Of a DNA stretch of 64,000 nt, positions 10,840-23,768 are shown piece after piece (the first letter of the stretch is position 1; every line of letters begins with the position of its first letter). The notes under the pieces were generated by a model that worked only from the letters and a program-made list of their open reading frames with translations, did no database searches and was not told where the DNA came from. Origin of the DNA: Megachile rotundata. Taxonomy: Eukaryota > Arthropoda > Insecta > Hymenoptera > Megachilidae. Location of the stretch: assembly GCF_050947335.1 (NCBI RefSeq), contig NC_134995.1, positions 6,796,501-6,860,500 on the forward strand, in the 5' to 3' direction. The position numbers and the translations under genes were made by a program.

Positions 10840-13720
10840 CATATTATTCTATCGTCCTACGATAAATTATACTATAATATACTATTTCCTTAAACTTCAG
10901 TCAATTTATCATTGATACTGATCTATCTTCAATATCTCTTGAAATAATGATCATTTCCAAAAACAACTTTTATCACGTGTATTCAAGGTTTCGTAAGAAT
11001 CGACGGCTAAAGCGCGGTTTGAAACTCAGACTCGAACAAGGGCGAGACAACGACGATTCCAACAGGCCATCTTCCTCTTCGTCTCGAGAGAAGCGTTCAC
11101 GGATATTGCGATGTCGCGCATCTGCAATTACGATAAGGTTTGCGATTAGCTCGACAACGCGCGACGAGTGGCGCGGTCTCGTGCAAATTGCAGGCCGGGC
11201 GCTTACACTTGCCGTTGGCAGGATAGAACAATTTATTGACTCGAGATAATGGCACGCCTTGTCATCGAGTTTATCTATAATCATGCTGTCGCTGAACTAT
11301 GACAGATGGCTTCTGTCCGGCGTATCTGAAACAGCTTTAAAAATATCGGCACAATGTTGCCTGATAATCGGGTACCGCCATTATCAAAAATATCTGCGGA
11401 TGTAGTTGGAAGTTCAATTATTGGTTTGATGTTTGGGTAGTTACTTTTTCGAACACTTTCTCTAACTATATAAAATTTCAATTAGATATTAAATATATGT
11501 ATAAGCTGTTATTTCAGATTGTTCTGTATTAAGACTAGGTTTATGGGACGCACCAAAATGGCGGATCTCAGATTTGTTCAGTTACGAAAATTATTAAGAA
11601 ACTTCTGCCAAAATGTATGTCAATTTTAACTGTATACAATTTCACTCCAATTAAATGTGTAATCTATTATTTCCATATTTTTGAGTATTAATACTATGTT
11701 AACTGTGACGCATCAAAATGGCGGATCTTATGATAGTTTCAATAGAGTCCCTCGGTCATTAAGAGTCCGTCAATTTAAGGTTAAAATCACATTTTCAGTG
11801 TTTATTTGAGTTAATAGCAAGGATGAAGAACAAGAAACGAAGAATATTTGGTCACCGTCCAACTAATCGTAGAAACAGAGATTTTGCAAGAAGATGACCA
11901 CATACTGAAAACTTGACGAATGCATTCAGAAATTGAAATGAAATGTATTGAAGAAGTCTATGTTATTCGTAGACTACTAAAAATTTCGAAATGTCCAAAC
12001 TTAAAGATTCAAAAACTAAAAAATTGAGAAACTTGCAAACATAAAATAGATTTGAAAATTTGTCAAAACTGAAATTTACACATTTAAGCTTAACTAAAGC
12101 GTCCACTGCAGCCGATGCTACAAAACGAAATTTCGTTGATACCTTGTTAAGAATGCAAATGTTAAAAATCGATGTATTATGTATTACACGCTGGAGGCAG
12201 ATTTTCGCATGCGAGTCTAATTAATTCAACTGGGATTAATTATCATGGACCAGCATTCGTTCATCGACGCTCGGCTAATTTGTGGAACGGGTAACCTGAC
12301 GACGAGTTTACTCGTCCACCTAGAATCTCGAAGCTGATTCGTTCCGTTGAGCCGATTAAAACGACACGGAACATGCGTGTGCAAGGTGAGTTATTGTTTC
12401 GCGTGATGCCGCGGAAAATGTCGTGCGTTAACGTGAATGCATACGGTTTGTTTGTATAGGTAAAACTTTTCACGATCATTGTTCACGTGTGAAGTACAGA
12501 ACTCTTCTCGTAAGATTAACGAGCCCGTTTTATCGTGTAACGACTTTGATAATATTTGGAGAATTTAAAGTACTTTATAATTCGTGACAAGTTTAAATTC
12601 TTTCAACCACACGTAACCTTCTGGCTATTAGTGTGCCTCGAACATTTTTTAGAAATGGAATGAAATATTTGCTAAATGAACCATTTAGACGAAATTGTCG
12701 TACAGTATTTTTTATTTAATTTTATTTAATATTTTATTGTTTTTGTAGAGTATATTATAACTGCTCATTCAACAGCTGTCTATTAAGTTAACAGACAGTA
12801 ATTAAAAGGAAGCTTCAAGATTTTCCCCAGCGCCAAAAAGCAAAGAGCTATGAACTCCAATGAGTAAACAAGCTTTTACGATTATTGGATCCACCGCAAG
12901 TCTAACACGGTGCGCGTTAAACATAAATGTGCAATCAAGCAATTCTCCGGTGCCGGTAAACCATTTCCCCTGAAAATAAAGCAATCGTGGAAGAAAACAA
13001 GTCTTGCTCGTCTAATTCACTCCGGTTCCAGACCTCGAAAGCTCGGAATAAAAGGATCTCTATTCCGTAAGTCGAAGAAAGTCGTGGCACGAGGGTGACC
13101 GTCTGGCCACGGAGTTTTTACTGATAAACTAACCGATGTGTATTGAGAACGAACGACAAGCAAAACAGGCACATACGGACAAGGCGGATAGACAAAAAAG
13201 CGAGCCGATAGGAAGAGACGGTATACAGACGAAAGTTGATGGCGTCTGACGACCGTCCGACGTAGACGAGGCGAGGTGGTTAAAGGGGGTCCAGGAGTAG
13301 AAGAGCGTTTTATTTGCGAGGCAATGCGACGGCTAATACACCAGTCACTGGACAGCGTCCAAGTCATAAAATGGATTTTATGACGCCGATCGATACAACG
13401 AGATCTCTCTCTTCCTCTCTTCGACGTCGTTGTCCTACCTCCGTTACTCTTCCCCCTTTTTCAATGGACAACCGCCGACGCCTATGTCTGCCTATACCCC
13501 CAAAGAGAGACCACTCCTCGAGTCCACTTCGTTCCGGCAAACGCCGGGCAAACCACACAATATAATCCGTTTGTGTGTCGCGTGTATTCATTAAGGAAAA
13601 ACTTTTGGATTCTTTCCTTGGCTTTCTCTCTACCCTTCCTTCGCAAACCACTTGTGTTCCTGGCATTCCTGGACGTCTGCGTTCTTATGCATATAGATAC
13701 TCCTGCGAATTCACGATGTG
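10840..13720. other. Unique DNA with GC-richer patches at 11.0 and 13.0 kb
   Basis: GC-richer patches lie at 10980-11280, 12240-12480 and 12900-13660. Two CAAAATGGCGG motifs occur at 11554 and 11714 in a loosely repeated context (period about 160 bp). Open frames of 60-116 codons overlap on both strands and show no known domain. The pyrimidine-rich 13380-13660 segment could be a UTR or promoter region, but I cannot show it. Confidence 0.45.
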
Positions 13721-14245
13721 ACTGATGTGTCAGTGACCTTCACTTCCATCATATAACCATATTCTTAGTACATTACAATATCCTGTAATTCAAGTACAAT
13801 TTTTTTTAAATATCTGGTAGATTTAATTAACAGAATATCTTCTTCAAAATGGCCGAGTAAATTTTCTTTAACGAGAGACTTTAAGAGATTTTAAGACTGA
13901 TGTGTCAGTGACCTTCACTTTCACCCTTTGCTCTTATAACTACCACATTCTTAATACATTACAATATGCAGTGGATCAAGCACAATTTTTTTTAAATATC
14001 TGGTAGATTTAGTTAACAGAATATCTTCTTCAAAATGGTCGAGTAAATTTTCTTTAACGAGAGACTTTAAGAGATTTTAAGACTGATGTGTCAGTGACCT
14101 TCACTTCCACCTTATGCTCTTATAACTACCACATTCTTAATACATTACAATATGCAGGGGATCAAGCACAATTTTTTTTAAATATCTGGTAGATTTAGTT
14201 AACAGAATATCTTCTTCAAAATGGTCGAGTTTTTCTTTAACGAAG
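13721..14245 (+). repeat. Three-copy tandem repeat, 175-186 bp unit
   Basis: ACTGATGTGTCAGTGACC occurs at 13721, 13896 and 14082. Each copy continues through TTCACTTCC-like sequence, AAATATCTGGTAGATTTA and AATATCTTCTTCAAAATGG and ends in ACGAGAGACTTTAAGAG-like sequence; the last copy is cut short. Copies 2 and 3 are closer to each other than to copy 1, which suggests successive duplication. Confidence 0.93.
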
Positions 14246-14271
14246 GCTCCAAGAGGATGTAGCTGTGCTCC

Positions 14272-14444
14272 TTAACCCTTTACCTTAGAACCATATGTCA
14301 CACATGACGCACAGTTGGAATGTGATAAACCACACTGGTATTTTCACTGCAATTTAATTTTCGCTTCAATTCTATTTATAATTTGTATCATCAAGGATCA
14401 ATATTTTAACATTCTGTCCAGAAAATTATAGGTTAAGGGGTTAA
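14272..14444 (+). mobile_element. TTAA-flanked short MITE candidate (165 bp interior)
   Basis: The left end is TTAA then CCCTTTACCTTA. The right end, read inward on minus, is TTAA then CCCCTTAACCTA. The ends match imperfectly as inverted repeats, and TTAA lies intact on both sides. The element directly follows the three-copy repeat. Size, target site and CCC-starting ends fit a piggyBac-type non-autonomous element. There is no coding capacity. Confidence 0.45.
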
Positions 14445-17400
14445 GTTGTTTATTTCAACTGCAGGATAGGGTTAAGGTCTTGTCAATTGCAAATACCTTT
14501 CATGTAATTGTTTTGGACGAACGTATACTGACATTATGAATCATGTAATGTTAGGTTAAGTTACATTCATAAGTAGATTGGGTGGATGCTAACAATAATG
14601 ACGACGTCTGGAGTTAGAGGGAGATATTGCATATAAAAGTATCGGCCAGAGTGATCAATTCTGAACATGACAGTAAACAATAGAATATAGCGAATCAATT
14701 TGAAGGTCCTTGAAAGATCAAATTGAAGGTCATTCTCACACCCTATATATTTTTACTGACACGTAAAAATCTACAATATTATACATTGATAAGCCTAGGC
14801 TATTTCAGAAAACGCATATTTTTCAATGAAATGAAATAGAATGGTCTATGAGAACATAGTAGATTAAAGCTAATGCACGCGGTAAGAAGCGCATTAACAA
14901 AAGTTGTTGGATATTGAAAAAACAATCGCGACGATTACATTGGATATTGCTCGTTTATATAACTCGATGTCCCCCCAATTATCTTAACAAGATTCGAACT
15001 GGTTTGCTGGCAAGCGTGAACGGCATGAGCAAGAAGAAGGAAAAGTTTCTGGGCCAACGACTCGTCGAGGGGTGGTTTTCGTCCGTCGAAAACGGTGTTG
15101 AACGAACGGTAGGCAGCCAGGGAATTAGAATTTTACGGTCCCCCTAATGAATTGAAACGAAATGAGGCTGCGATAGACCTATTCGCCACACCTACACATT
15201 AGCCCCTCTGGCGTCTTGACGCCGCCGTCTCGACGCGACGACGGCTCGTTCCGCGGGATTCGCGCAGACAAGGAATTTGCATCTTGGGTGAAAATTGAAA
15301 TGCTCCGGTACAATGGACAGGGAAGAGTGTCCTGCGAAATGACTTTTATAATAGGACGCAGGTAATATAGCCGAGTTGGAACGAGAAACGGCTCCCAGGC
15401 GATGCTACCCGTCTCGCGTATACACGCTTATGCACGCTCGTTCGCTTTTGCTATCTCTGAAAAGGACCAAGAAATATACGGGGTGAGGTGATAATCACTT
15501 CTATGTAAAAACTTTGATTTTTACTCGACTTTTTGTCGCTCGGAAGATAATGAGATGAAACTTGAATCGCAACTTTTTGCGATCAGGTTTTTTTTTAATT
15601 TTAATGACTTTCGGAAATTGGTTTGATGGAATGTTGGTCTTTTTGTGTTCTTTGGTCTTTCAGGTTCTTTAGGGGAATTATAACGAATACTTTTTAGGTG
15701 TTTGTTATGATAGTATATTTTTATGATTTTCATTAAATTCCGCAGTCAATAAATAATATTCATATGTAAGACAATTGCAATAAATATAAATGAAGTATTA
15801 AAAATCTACAGTATTATGCAATACGATAGCAGTGATTGTCTTTCATTTTTAAATGTTTAAATGCAAGGTATGTGAGATAAATAAATATTCACATGTAAAG
15901 CAATTGTAATAAATATAAACGAGATTTAAAAAATCTGCAATATCAAGTAATACAATACCAGTAATATATCTTTCAAGAGTAGATATAAATTTTGATTGTG
16001 ACAATTTTACCTTGAAAATAAAAGAATATTATTGAAGATAAATTGAACAAATCTAAAATTATTTAAAATAATTTTCTGAAAAAATTATTCACCCCCAAAG
16101 AACACAAGTCCTTTTTCCACCCTTTACAATAATTTTTCCTGTCCTTACGGGTCATTTTAAATTTCCTTCCATAAGGACCATAACTCAATATCAAGTAAAA
16201 AAAAATCTATCGTTCCTTTGATAATGATACCACCCTGTATAACCACCCTATATCGCAGCATCCGACGAAGCCGCGTTTGCCCCCGACATTGACATTTTCT
16301 CCGCGCAGACTTGCACCGAGCCTCGACGCACACGTCCACGAGTCCGTACATTTACACGAAGCAGAATGTTGTACTCGCAAAACGTATAAACGAGAAACTA
16401 TGCGTGGACGCGTCTGTGGACGTGTGTTTCAACCTCGCGTCGACAGCACCCTCGGTGTTGCGCAGAGGAAATTGAAATATGCAAATAACCACAGCCCCGA
16501 CGCCACCTAGCTAGCAACGCCGCAAAGGTTGATGTTTCATCCTCGGAGTATCGGCATTTATCGTCAATGTTGAATATCGCTCGCCTTGTATCCGAGGGAT
16601 TCTCTCTTTTTTTTTTTTGGAATATCGATGCCCGCGAGATATTCCGCGCGTACGTGTTCACTCGTGTACACGCTGGCCTAGGCACCGGGATAAATCGCCG
16701 TTTACCAGAACGCGATTTTCAGAGGAGACTATTAAATCTGCGTACCGCGGCAACGAACAACGAGTTTATCGACTCGTGTGCTAGTAACGTTGCAATCGGC
16801 TGAAAAAATGTTAGAACAAAGCAAATCGCTAAGTGCAAATCTGCGCGCGCAAGGAATCGATTTTCGAAGACGCTTTTTTTATTTTTGGAAATTTAACTCT
16901 TTTAATTATATCAACTCTTTTTACACAAATCAGTGTAGAATACAGTACAAAATATTTAAACCTCATCATTCTTTACGATGCTTGCTATTTGAAACAAAAT
17001 TAAACTCTGTTAATTAAATATATCTCAACTCTCTTCTGCAACTCGTTTAGTGAATATAAACGTAAAATAATTCAATTAAAAAATGTTTAACCAAGATTAA
17101 CTATCTGAATGTGTAACCAAGCACTTGATCGTTCAAGAAATCTAACTTCAAAATTAAATGCTGCTTATTCCTAAAAATATAGAGAAGCAGTAAAGAATAT
17201 ACCAAGTAATGGTACAAGTTTGCGATTTGTACAAACTTCTTGAAGTTAATAAAATTGCGAAAGATCTCCCTAAAATTGTTCAAAGCTGCCACGAAGTTTT
17301 CAAGCGTAAGAACAAAGAAGAATGTAAGGTATCAGAATTCATGGAGTCGTGTTCCAAAAATCGAACGTGAACGATCGTGAATAGAATCGTATCGGATCGA

Positions 17401-19389
17401 AAATGTCGGCGGGTACGTTGCAAGAAAGGTTACCGCGTTAAAGTTCTGAAAGTGGCCATCGACAATGGTTCCGAAAGAGACACACGATCCGATCCTTGAA
17501 TGCTGAAAAAGTTTCACGAATGGTGTCAGAAAGGATTAAGGTTCTCGCGGGGAAGCAGAAGAAGAGGAAGAAGGTTGGGTCGTTTCCCCGCGGTCCATAA
17601 GGCCGTCGAGTGCGCATAAGTGAAGTGGTCGCATGGTATGGAACGATGAACCCACTTGGTGGTATTCTGTCCCATCGACCTTTGCGACGCGACCAACTGC
17701 TCGAGAAGCTAGATACGAAACGTGCGGCAATAGCTTAAGAGTTAGAAAGCGACCAGTGAAACTGGCTGGAACGTTTTAAAGCGATTCGTAGACGTCGATG
17801 ACGCCTTTGCTGAAACGGGGAACGAATTCGAGATGAAAAATCTAGCTTATCATCTTAGAAAATTTATTTTTTATATCCCACATTATTGATGGAAAGAACA
17901 ATGATATATAAACTCTTCTTCTTTAAAAAATTATAATAAGGTTATGTGTTATTATAAAATTATAATAAGGTTAAGCTTAGGTTATGTGTGCAATTATGGC
18001 AAACTTATGCAAATTGTAAGAATCTTATAAATTGTGGAGATTTTGCTGACTGTGTATATTCTATAGATTGTATAGGTTATGTAGACCGTGTAGATTGTAT
18101 AGATTATGTCAATTAAATAACTTATGTAAATTGTATAAGTTTGCCTCACAATTAGTGTCACACTTGAACAGCTGTAGCTGAGGTGACTCTGAACATGTAT
18201 TGTATATTATACACATAGTATACGTTGTATACACTGCATATACACATGTATTATACATGTTCTATATATTTATACATACACAGTATACCAGTCAGTATAT
18301 CTTAGAACAGTGATCAATGTTCAATAAAAGTTGATAAATTTCTGAAATTTCTGCAAACATGTTATCACACATTCTGAAAAATAGAAAAATAATGTGACAA
18401 ATATAATGAGAAATTTTGTAAAATAATTCTGACTACTATTATGTATTATTTAACTAAATAATTTTTCTTTTGATTTATCTGTTAATCCTTCAAATGATTC
18501 TCACTTTATTATGCACTATTGCATTAAATGCTTTGATTTATTATTTATTGTTCCTTCAAACGATAACACTGGTTTATTATTCATTATTTAACGCCCTGAA
18601 CCAACGAATAATTTTGCGCAAAAAAATTTAAAAGTTGGCTAGCACCAACACTTTGATACTTGTTGAAAAATTGGCACGAGCCAGTATAGCTAAACTGGAA
18701 AACTGTATTTTAAAAGTGGATGCCTCCGGAACCAGCGACCGATCAAAGATTGACGGCCTTTGAGAACCGCCTTTGACCGAATCACCACGAAAATAGATTC
18801 GCCAGTTCAATCAATGTATAATCGAATAGTTTGTATCCTATACTAGCGTAAAGCTGCAAGAATTATTAAGCTTACACTCGATCGAAGAATTTAATTCTAT
18901 CGCGCGTTGTGCGTGTGCAGCGAGTCGAGTGGCTTATTATTGCCTTCCATGATCCATAATTAATATGGCATCAAGAGAGGAGATAAAATGGAAATTACTT
19001 TCTGCGAACTTCTTCAATTAATTCCATGCACGCTCACGTCGAATGCTTTTTCTCGCGGAAAATCAAGATCAAGAGAATTATTCGAGCGACCAAAGTTATA
19101 TGGGTCAGAATCCGAAGTAATTGGCCTTATTAGTAATGTCCTACCATTTCAGAGAACGGAGAAAGTTTCATCTTTAAGTATCAGTACAATGATGTATCTC
19201 CTGGAGATAATTGGACGTGGAAAATTAACTGAAATTAAATGAAACGATTTAGTACGATTTATGGATTCTGATCTTTCTGTACGATGAATTCGTACCAAAA
19301 GTAGTATTATTTTACTTTTTGTATTTATGTATTTGTAAATTTCGACAGATGGTCGTTCATGAATCTCTGAATTAACTCAATAGGAGAAT
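14445..19389. other. Unique DNA with several GC-richer blocks, no gene called
   Basis: GC-richer blocks at 14910-15450, 16250-16860, 17330-17860 and 18630-19240 alternate with AT-rich DNA. The 15180-15440 block has dense CpG and contains an octamer-like AATTTGCAT; 16480 has ATGCAAAT. At 17920-17990 TTATAATAAGGTTA is locally duplicated, and 18180-18300 is rich in TATACA. Open frames are short, overlap on both strands and show no known domain. Confidence 0.45.
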
Positions 19390-20590
19390 TACAAGAATTT
19401 GAGAAAATATTCGGATTTTTGAATAATTGATATCAAGTTCCAAATTTGCAATTTCCTAAATATTCCAATTCACTCATTTTTAAATATCTAATATCCCAAA
19501 TTCTTAAATATACAAATCTTGAATTTTACAAATTTCCCAATTTTCCAATTCCTGTATTAGCCAATTTCCCAATTTCCAAATATTCCAATATTTAAACTTA
19601 CAAATTTCCCAATTTCCTAATTTCCCATTTTCCCAATTTTCCATTTCCCCAATTTCCTAATTTCCCATTTTCCCAATTTTCCATTTCCCCAATTTCCCAT
19701 TTAATCCATTTTCCATTTCCCCAATTTCCTATTTCCCCAATTTCCCATATTCCTAATTTCCCATATTCCCAATTTCCCATATTCCCAATTTCCCATATTC
19801 CCAATTTCCCATATTCCCAATTTCCCATATTCCCAATTTCCCATATTCCCAATTTCCCATATTCCCAATTTCCCATATTCCCAATTTCCCATATTCCCAA
19901 TTTCCCATATTCCCAATTTCCCATATTCCCAATTTCCCATATTCCCAATTTCCCATATTCCCAATTTCCCATATTCCCAATTTCCCATATTCCCAATTTC
20001 CCATATTCCCAATTTCCCATATTCCCAATTTCCCATATTCCCAATTTCCCATATTCCCAATTTCCCATATTCCCAATTTCCCATATTCCCAATTTCCCAT
20101 ATTCCCAATTTCCCATATTCCCAATTTCCCATATTCCCAATTTCCCATATTCCCAATTTCCCATATTCCCAATTTCCCATATTCCCAATTTCCCATATTC
20201 CCAATTTCCCATATTCCCAATTTCCCATATTCCCAATTTCTCATATTCCCAATTTCCCATATTCCCAATTTCCCATATTCCCAATTTCCCATATTCCCAA
20301 TTTCCCATATTCCCAATTTCCCATATTCCCAATTTCCCATATTTCCAATTTCCGATTTTCCCAATTTTGCATTTCCCCAACTTCCTTTTTTCCCAATTTC
20401 CCATTTTCTCAATTTTCCCTTTCCTCAATTTCTCGTTTCCTCAACTTCCCATTTCCCAATTTCCCATTTTACCAAAATGTTTACCTTTCTAAATCTCCAT
20501 GTACCTAAACTGAACTATACACAATTTCTCTGAATCCAACCCTTTAATCTCCCAATTTCCGAACATTCCACTTATCAGCCATTCCAATCA
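19390..20590 (+). repeat. 16 bp minisatellite with a highly homogeneous core
   Basis: The core, about 19740-20350, consists of roughly 38 near-identical copies of CCCAATTTCCCATATT, and one variant unit (TCTCAT) is visible near 20238. The edges hold diverged units such as CCAATTTTCCATTTCC. Plus has almost no G. Three units make 48 bp, so minus frames of up to 276 codons stay open and repeat the same 16 residues (rich in Gly, Ile, Trp, Glu, Asn). I do not call a protein. Confidence 0.97.
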
Positions 20591-20639
20591 CCAAATACTT
20601 TCATCCCTAAATATCTCCAAAACATCTCCCAAGACCACA

Positions 20640-21250
20640 ATTCCCCAGTAAACGAAAACAGCGTACTACACCCGGTACCTGAGAGTTCATCGCGTAGTCA
20701 CGTTGAAATATTGAACGGCCAAACATCGTTCGTAAAATATTGTTCCGCCAGCATCTCGGGTAACGCAAACAATTTGCCGGGCTGATCTCGTTGTCTGCAT
20801 GCAGCCGGCATTGTATCCGAATCCCGTTCGTCCTCGTTTCGTCGAATGTTCCGCCGGTAGCTGCAAATAGTATGACGAACGAGAAACGATCGACGAAGAG
20901 ACGCGAGTGAATTGCAAGGAGATGGCGTAGAGTCTGGCGGAACACGAGGGTGAGAATAAAAATGGCTTAGATCAAGGAACGGATAGAGAGAAGCGAGCGG
21001 TTGGTTGCCGGTCCCGCGGGGCGATTTGACGGCTCTGTTCCTTCCCTTTTTCTCTTGTTCGCCTTCTCACTGGCCATTTGCTGGCGTCGCTTGTAAATAT
21101 GAGCGGTCCTTCATTCGGACAGAGAGCAATAGCCCTAACAACGTCTTCCTACCGCTGCGATGTGGTGTGGCCCAAGGCTGTTTCACGACGCTCCAATGTC
21201 TGGGGACTTTTCTTCTGATTGGCTGCATCTACCACATGTGACCACTTTAA
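20640..21250. other. GC-richer unique block
   Basis: Directly beside the minisatellite, GC and CpG rise, with open frames of 76-112 codons on minus and 78 on plus. No domain is recognisable. The pyrimidine-rich 21030-21080 segment and the mixed frames are compatible with a promoter, UTR or conserved noncoding element. Confidence 0.4.
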
Positions 21251-21329
21251 TCGTAATCCTATCGGTTTGTAATGCACGCTCAAGATCAGCTGATTTATTA
21301 ACAATTTGATATTCGGCATAATTTACAAT

Positions 21330-22000
21330 GAACATGAATGTAAATGCTAATTCTTTTTCTTGATGAACACCAACGTGGATTTCAAGAAAACCAACTTAAC
21401 AAAGATTGTAACTTAAATTAAGGAACTTGTTGAATTGTTCTTTTTATACTAAACTTACCCATGTACAATGCACATTAAATTTCATATTAAAAATGATATT
21501 GTAAAATGGTCATAAATGAATGTAAATGCTAATTCTTTTTCTTGATGAACACCAATGTGCATTTCAAGAAAACCACCTCAACAAAGGTTGCAATTTAAAC
21601 TAAGAAACTTGTTGAATTGTCCTTTTGTTACTAAACTTACCCATTTGCAATGAACATTAAATTTCATATTAAAAATGAAATAGACGTTCATTAATATAAT
21701 TCATTCTTTATCGTGATGCACAGCAACATTGCAAAAACATCTTGATAAACTTCGTGACTTAAGAAGCTTGAATGATTGTTTTAATACTGAACTTGTCGAT
21801 GTATAATGCACACTTGATTTGATATTAAAGATGAGGTTATAAAGTAAACATAAATTAATGTGCATATTGATTCTCCATTTTGATGAAATTTCTTAAATGA
21901 TCATTTTGATACGATACTATAAATGTACAGTACAAATTTGATATTAAAGACATTGTAAAATAAACATAAATTAATTCTTTATTTTGCTGAAGATTATCAT
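21330..22000 (+). repeat. Degenerate tandem repeat, about 180 bp unit, 4-5 copies
   Basis: GAATGTAAATGCTAATTC occurs at 21336 and 21518. Both copies continue through a TTGATGAACACCAA segment, a TTTCAAGAAAACC segment and an AACATTAAATTTCATATTA-like segment. More diverged copies follow near 21690, 21850 and 21960. Identity falls from left to right. Confidence 0.85.
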
Positions 22001-23768
22001 AGATTTAAAGGAAAGCAACAAATCTTGCAAGTTAAACTAAAATTGCAAGCTGTGAACAAAAATAATGCAGCAACCACAAATGAGTACCGAAACGACCACA
22101 AGTAGCAGACCAAAGTGCCAAAACACACCTGAAGCCTCCGAAAAAGGGAGATCGAGAGTATAACGAAGGAAAGGATAACACAGACAGGGAGAGTGAAGAA
22201 AGAAGAGGAGAAAGTGGAATGAGCGTCCCTCTAACAATCAACGTCTATGGCGCCGCGCCATCGTTCTCCTTTTACGCGGTGTCGTAAAAGATGCTTGTTA
22301 CGAGCGACGAACGGACAAAATGACGGATCGTAATAAGTTCTCGTTCAGCCGGGGCCGGATTGTAGGCCAACGGCATATCCGAAAGCCGAGACGATGTCTT
22401 TTCATAAACAATTCACGTACACGGACGTGGAAAGAGTGGCAGGCAACGTGCGTGATAGGTCAGACGCGATTGCCGTTCGAATGGTCACTTATTTTATTTC
22501 CCCGTCGCTGTTACACGAGAACGATATATTTTTTTCAACGAGACCAGACGAAGTTAACTGAACATTGATCCGTACGCTCGTAAAACGCGACCTTGAACAC
22601 TTCAGATTCGTTTTCGAAGGGTTCGTTTTATCTCCTTTTCTGTAATGGCACGTTCGATGTAGAAGGGTTAATGAGTATTGGAATGACAAATACGGGGGCG
22701 GGGCAAACAGCATTAAGGGATTTAAAACGGACATGGGAGTTATGGCACTTTTTAAAATATGGAAGGTGGTCTTGGATGTTGGATGATGATGAGGAACATA
22801 AATGGAGATTTTGATTTAGGGACTTTACAAACTTTTTTATTGCGTGTTGAAGAAGTCAATTACTGAAGGAACTGAATTATATTCGAGTGGTAATATTAAA
22901 TAATTATTGGAGTTAAGTTACAGGATACTCAAATAAATTCGTATATTTTATTATAGCTACAGATAGCAGTGTGGTAAGTTTAAAAAGTGGAAGAGAAATT
23001 TGGTAATTTGTGCACAACAGAGTAATACTTCGCATGAATGTTATCAATCAGAAGAGCAACGTAATTGGAGCGTACATAAAGGCGTGCTATTAATACGAAA
23101 TATAGAATTTCAATAATGCTTTGAACTCATTGCGTTTAAACTATTTAACCACGTTGCTAAAATAATCATAGGAATTAGATACTTCATCAATGATCCGTGA
23201 ATTCATAGTCATAGATATCGTTAATTTAATTTGATTGTATAATAGCAACACGAGAATGGGAATAAAAGAAGGAAAATATAGAAGCAGCAATACCATAAAA
23301 ATATGACAAAAAAGAAATTAATTTACCTAACATAAGTTCCACATGACACGTCTCCCCACATATCAGAGAGGTTCTGACGTAGACTTTGTTAAGCAAAACG
23401 TCGTTTACCCATTTTGAACGGTGCCAGGTATCAAGCAGCTTGCAAAGATTTTTGACGCGAACTTTTCTTCGCAAGAGGATCTCTATGAATGACAATGACG
23501 GCATAAGAAATCTCCGTCGACTACAGAAACAGCCGCTCCGGGATTTGCATGTCGTGCAACGTTTCAATACATACTTCACACCTAACGCCCTTTATTCCTT
23601 TGGCAACCTTGGTTATCAGAAATAAGCTGGAAGTGCCAATTTCGCGAATATAGCTGGGCCTGAGCGCGCTATATACACGATCGTCGTTCGTGAGCCGGTA
23701 TAAATTGCAGGGCTCACTTAGCCAGCCAAATTTATTCCAATCCCGTAATCCGCGCCTATTCATACAGA
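22001..23768. other. Unique DNA, no gene called
   Basis: A purine-rich segment lies at 22090-22220 and a CpG-rich block at 22240-22560, where an ATG in an AAAATGA context opens an 82-codon frame. That frame has no recognisable domain. Frames of 117 and 147 codons on minus (23226-23579 and 23521-23964) overlap, and the second crosses the edge of the dispersed repeat, which argues against a gene. Confidence 0.45.

Noticed and set aside
19598..20428. 276-codon minus frame of 16-residue perfect repeats, resembling a structural protein
   Set aside because: Three 16 bp units equal 16 codons, so all three minus frames are open with shifted versions of the same peptide. There is no codon-level selection signal.
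22320..22568. 82-codon plus frame with good ATG context
   Set aside because: Short, no domain, and no splice or neighbour support. Too weak to call.
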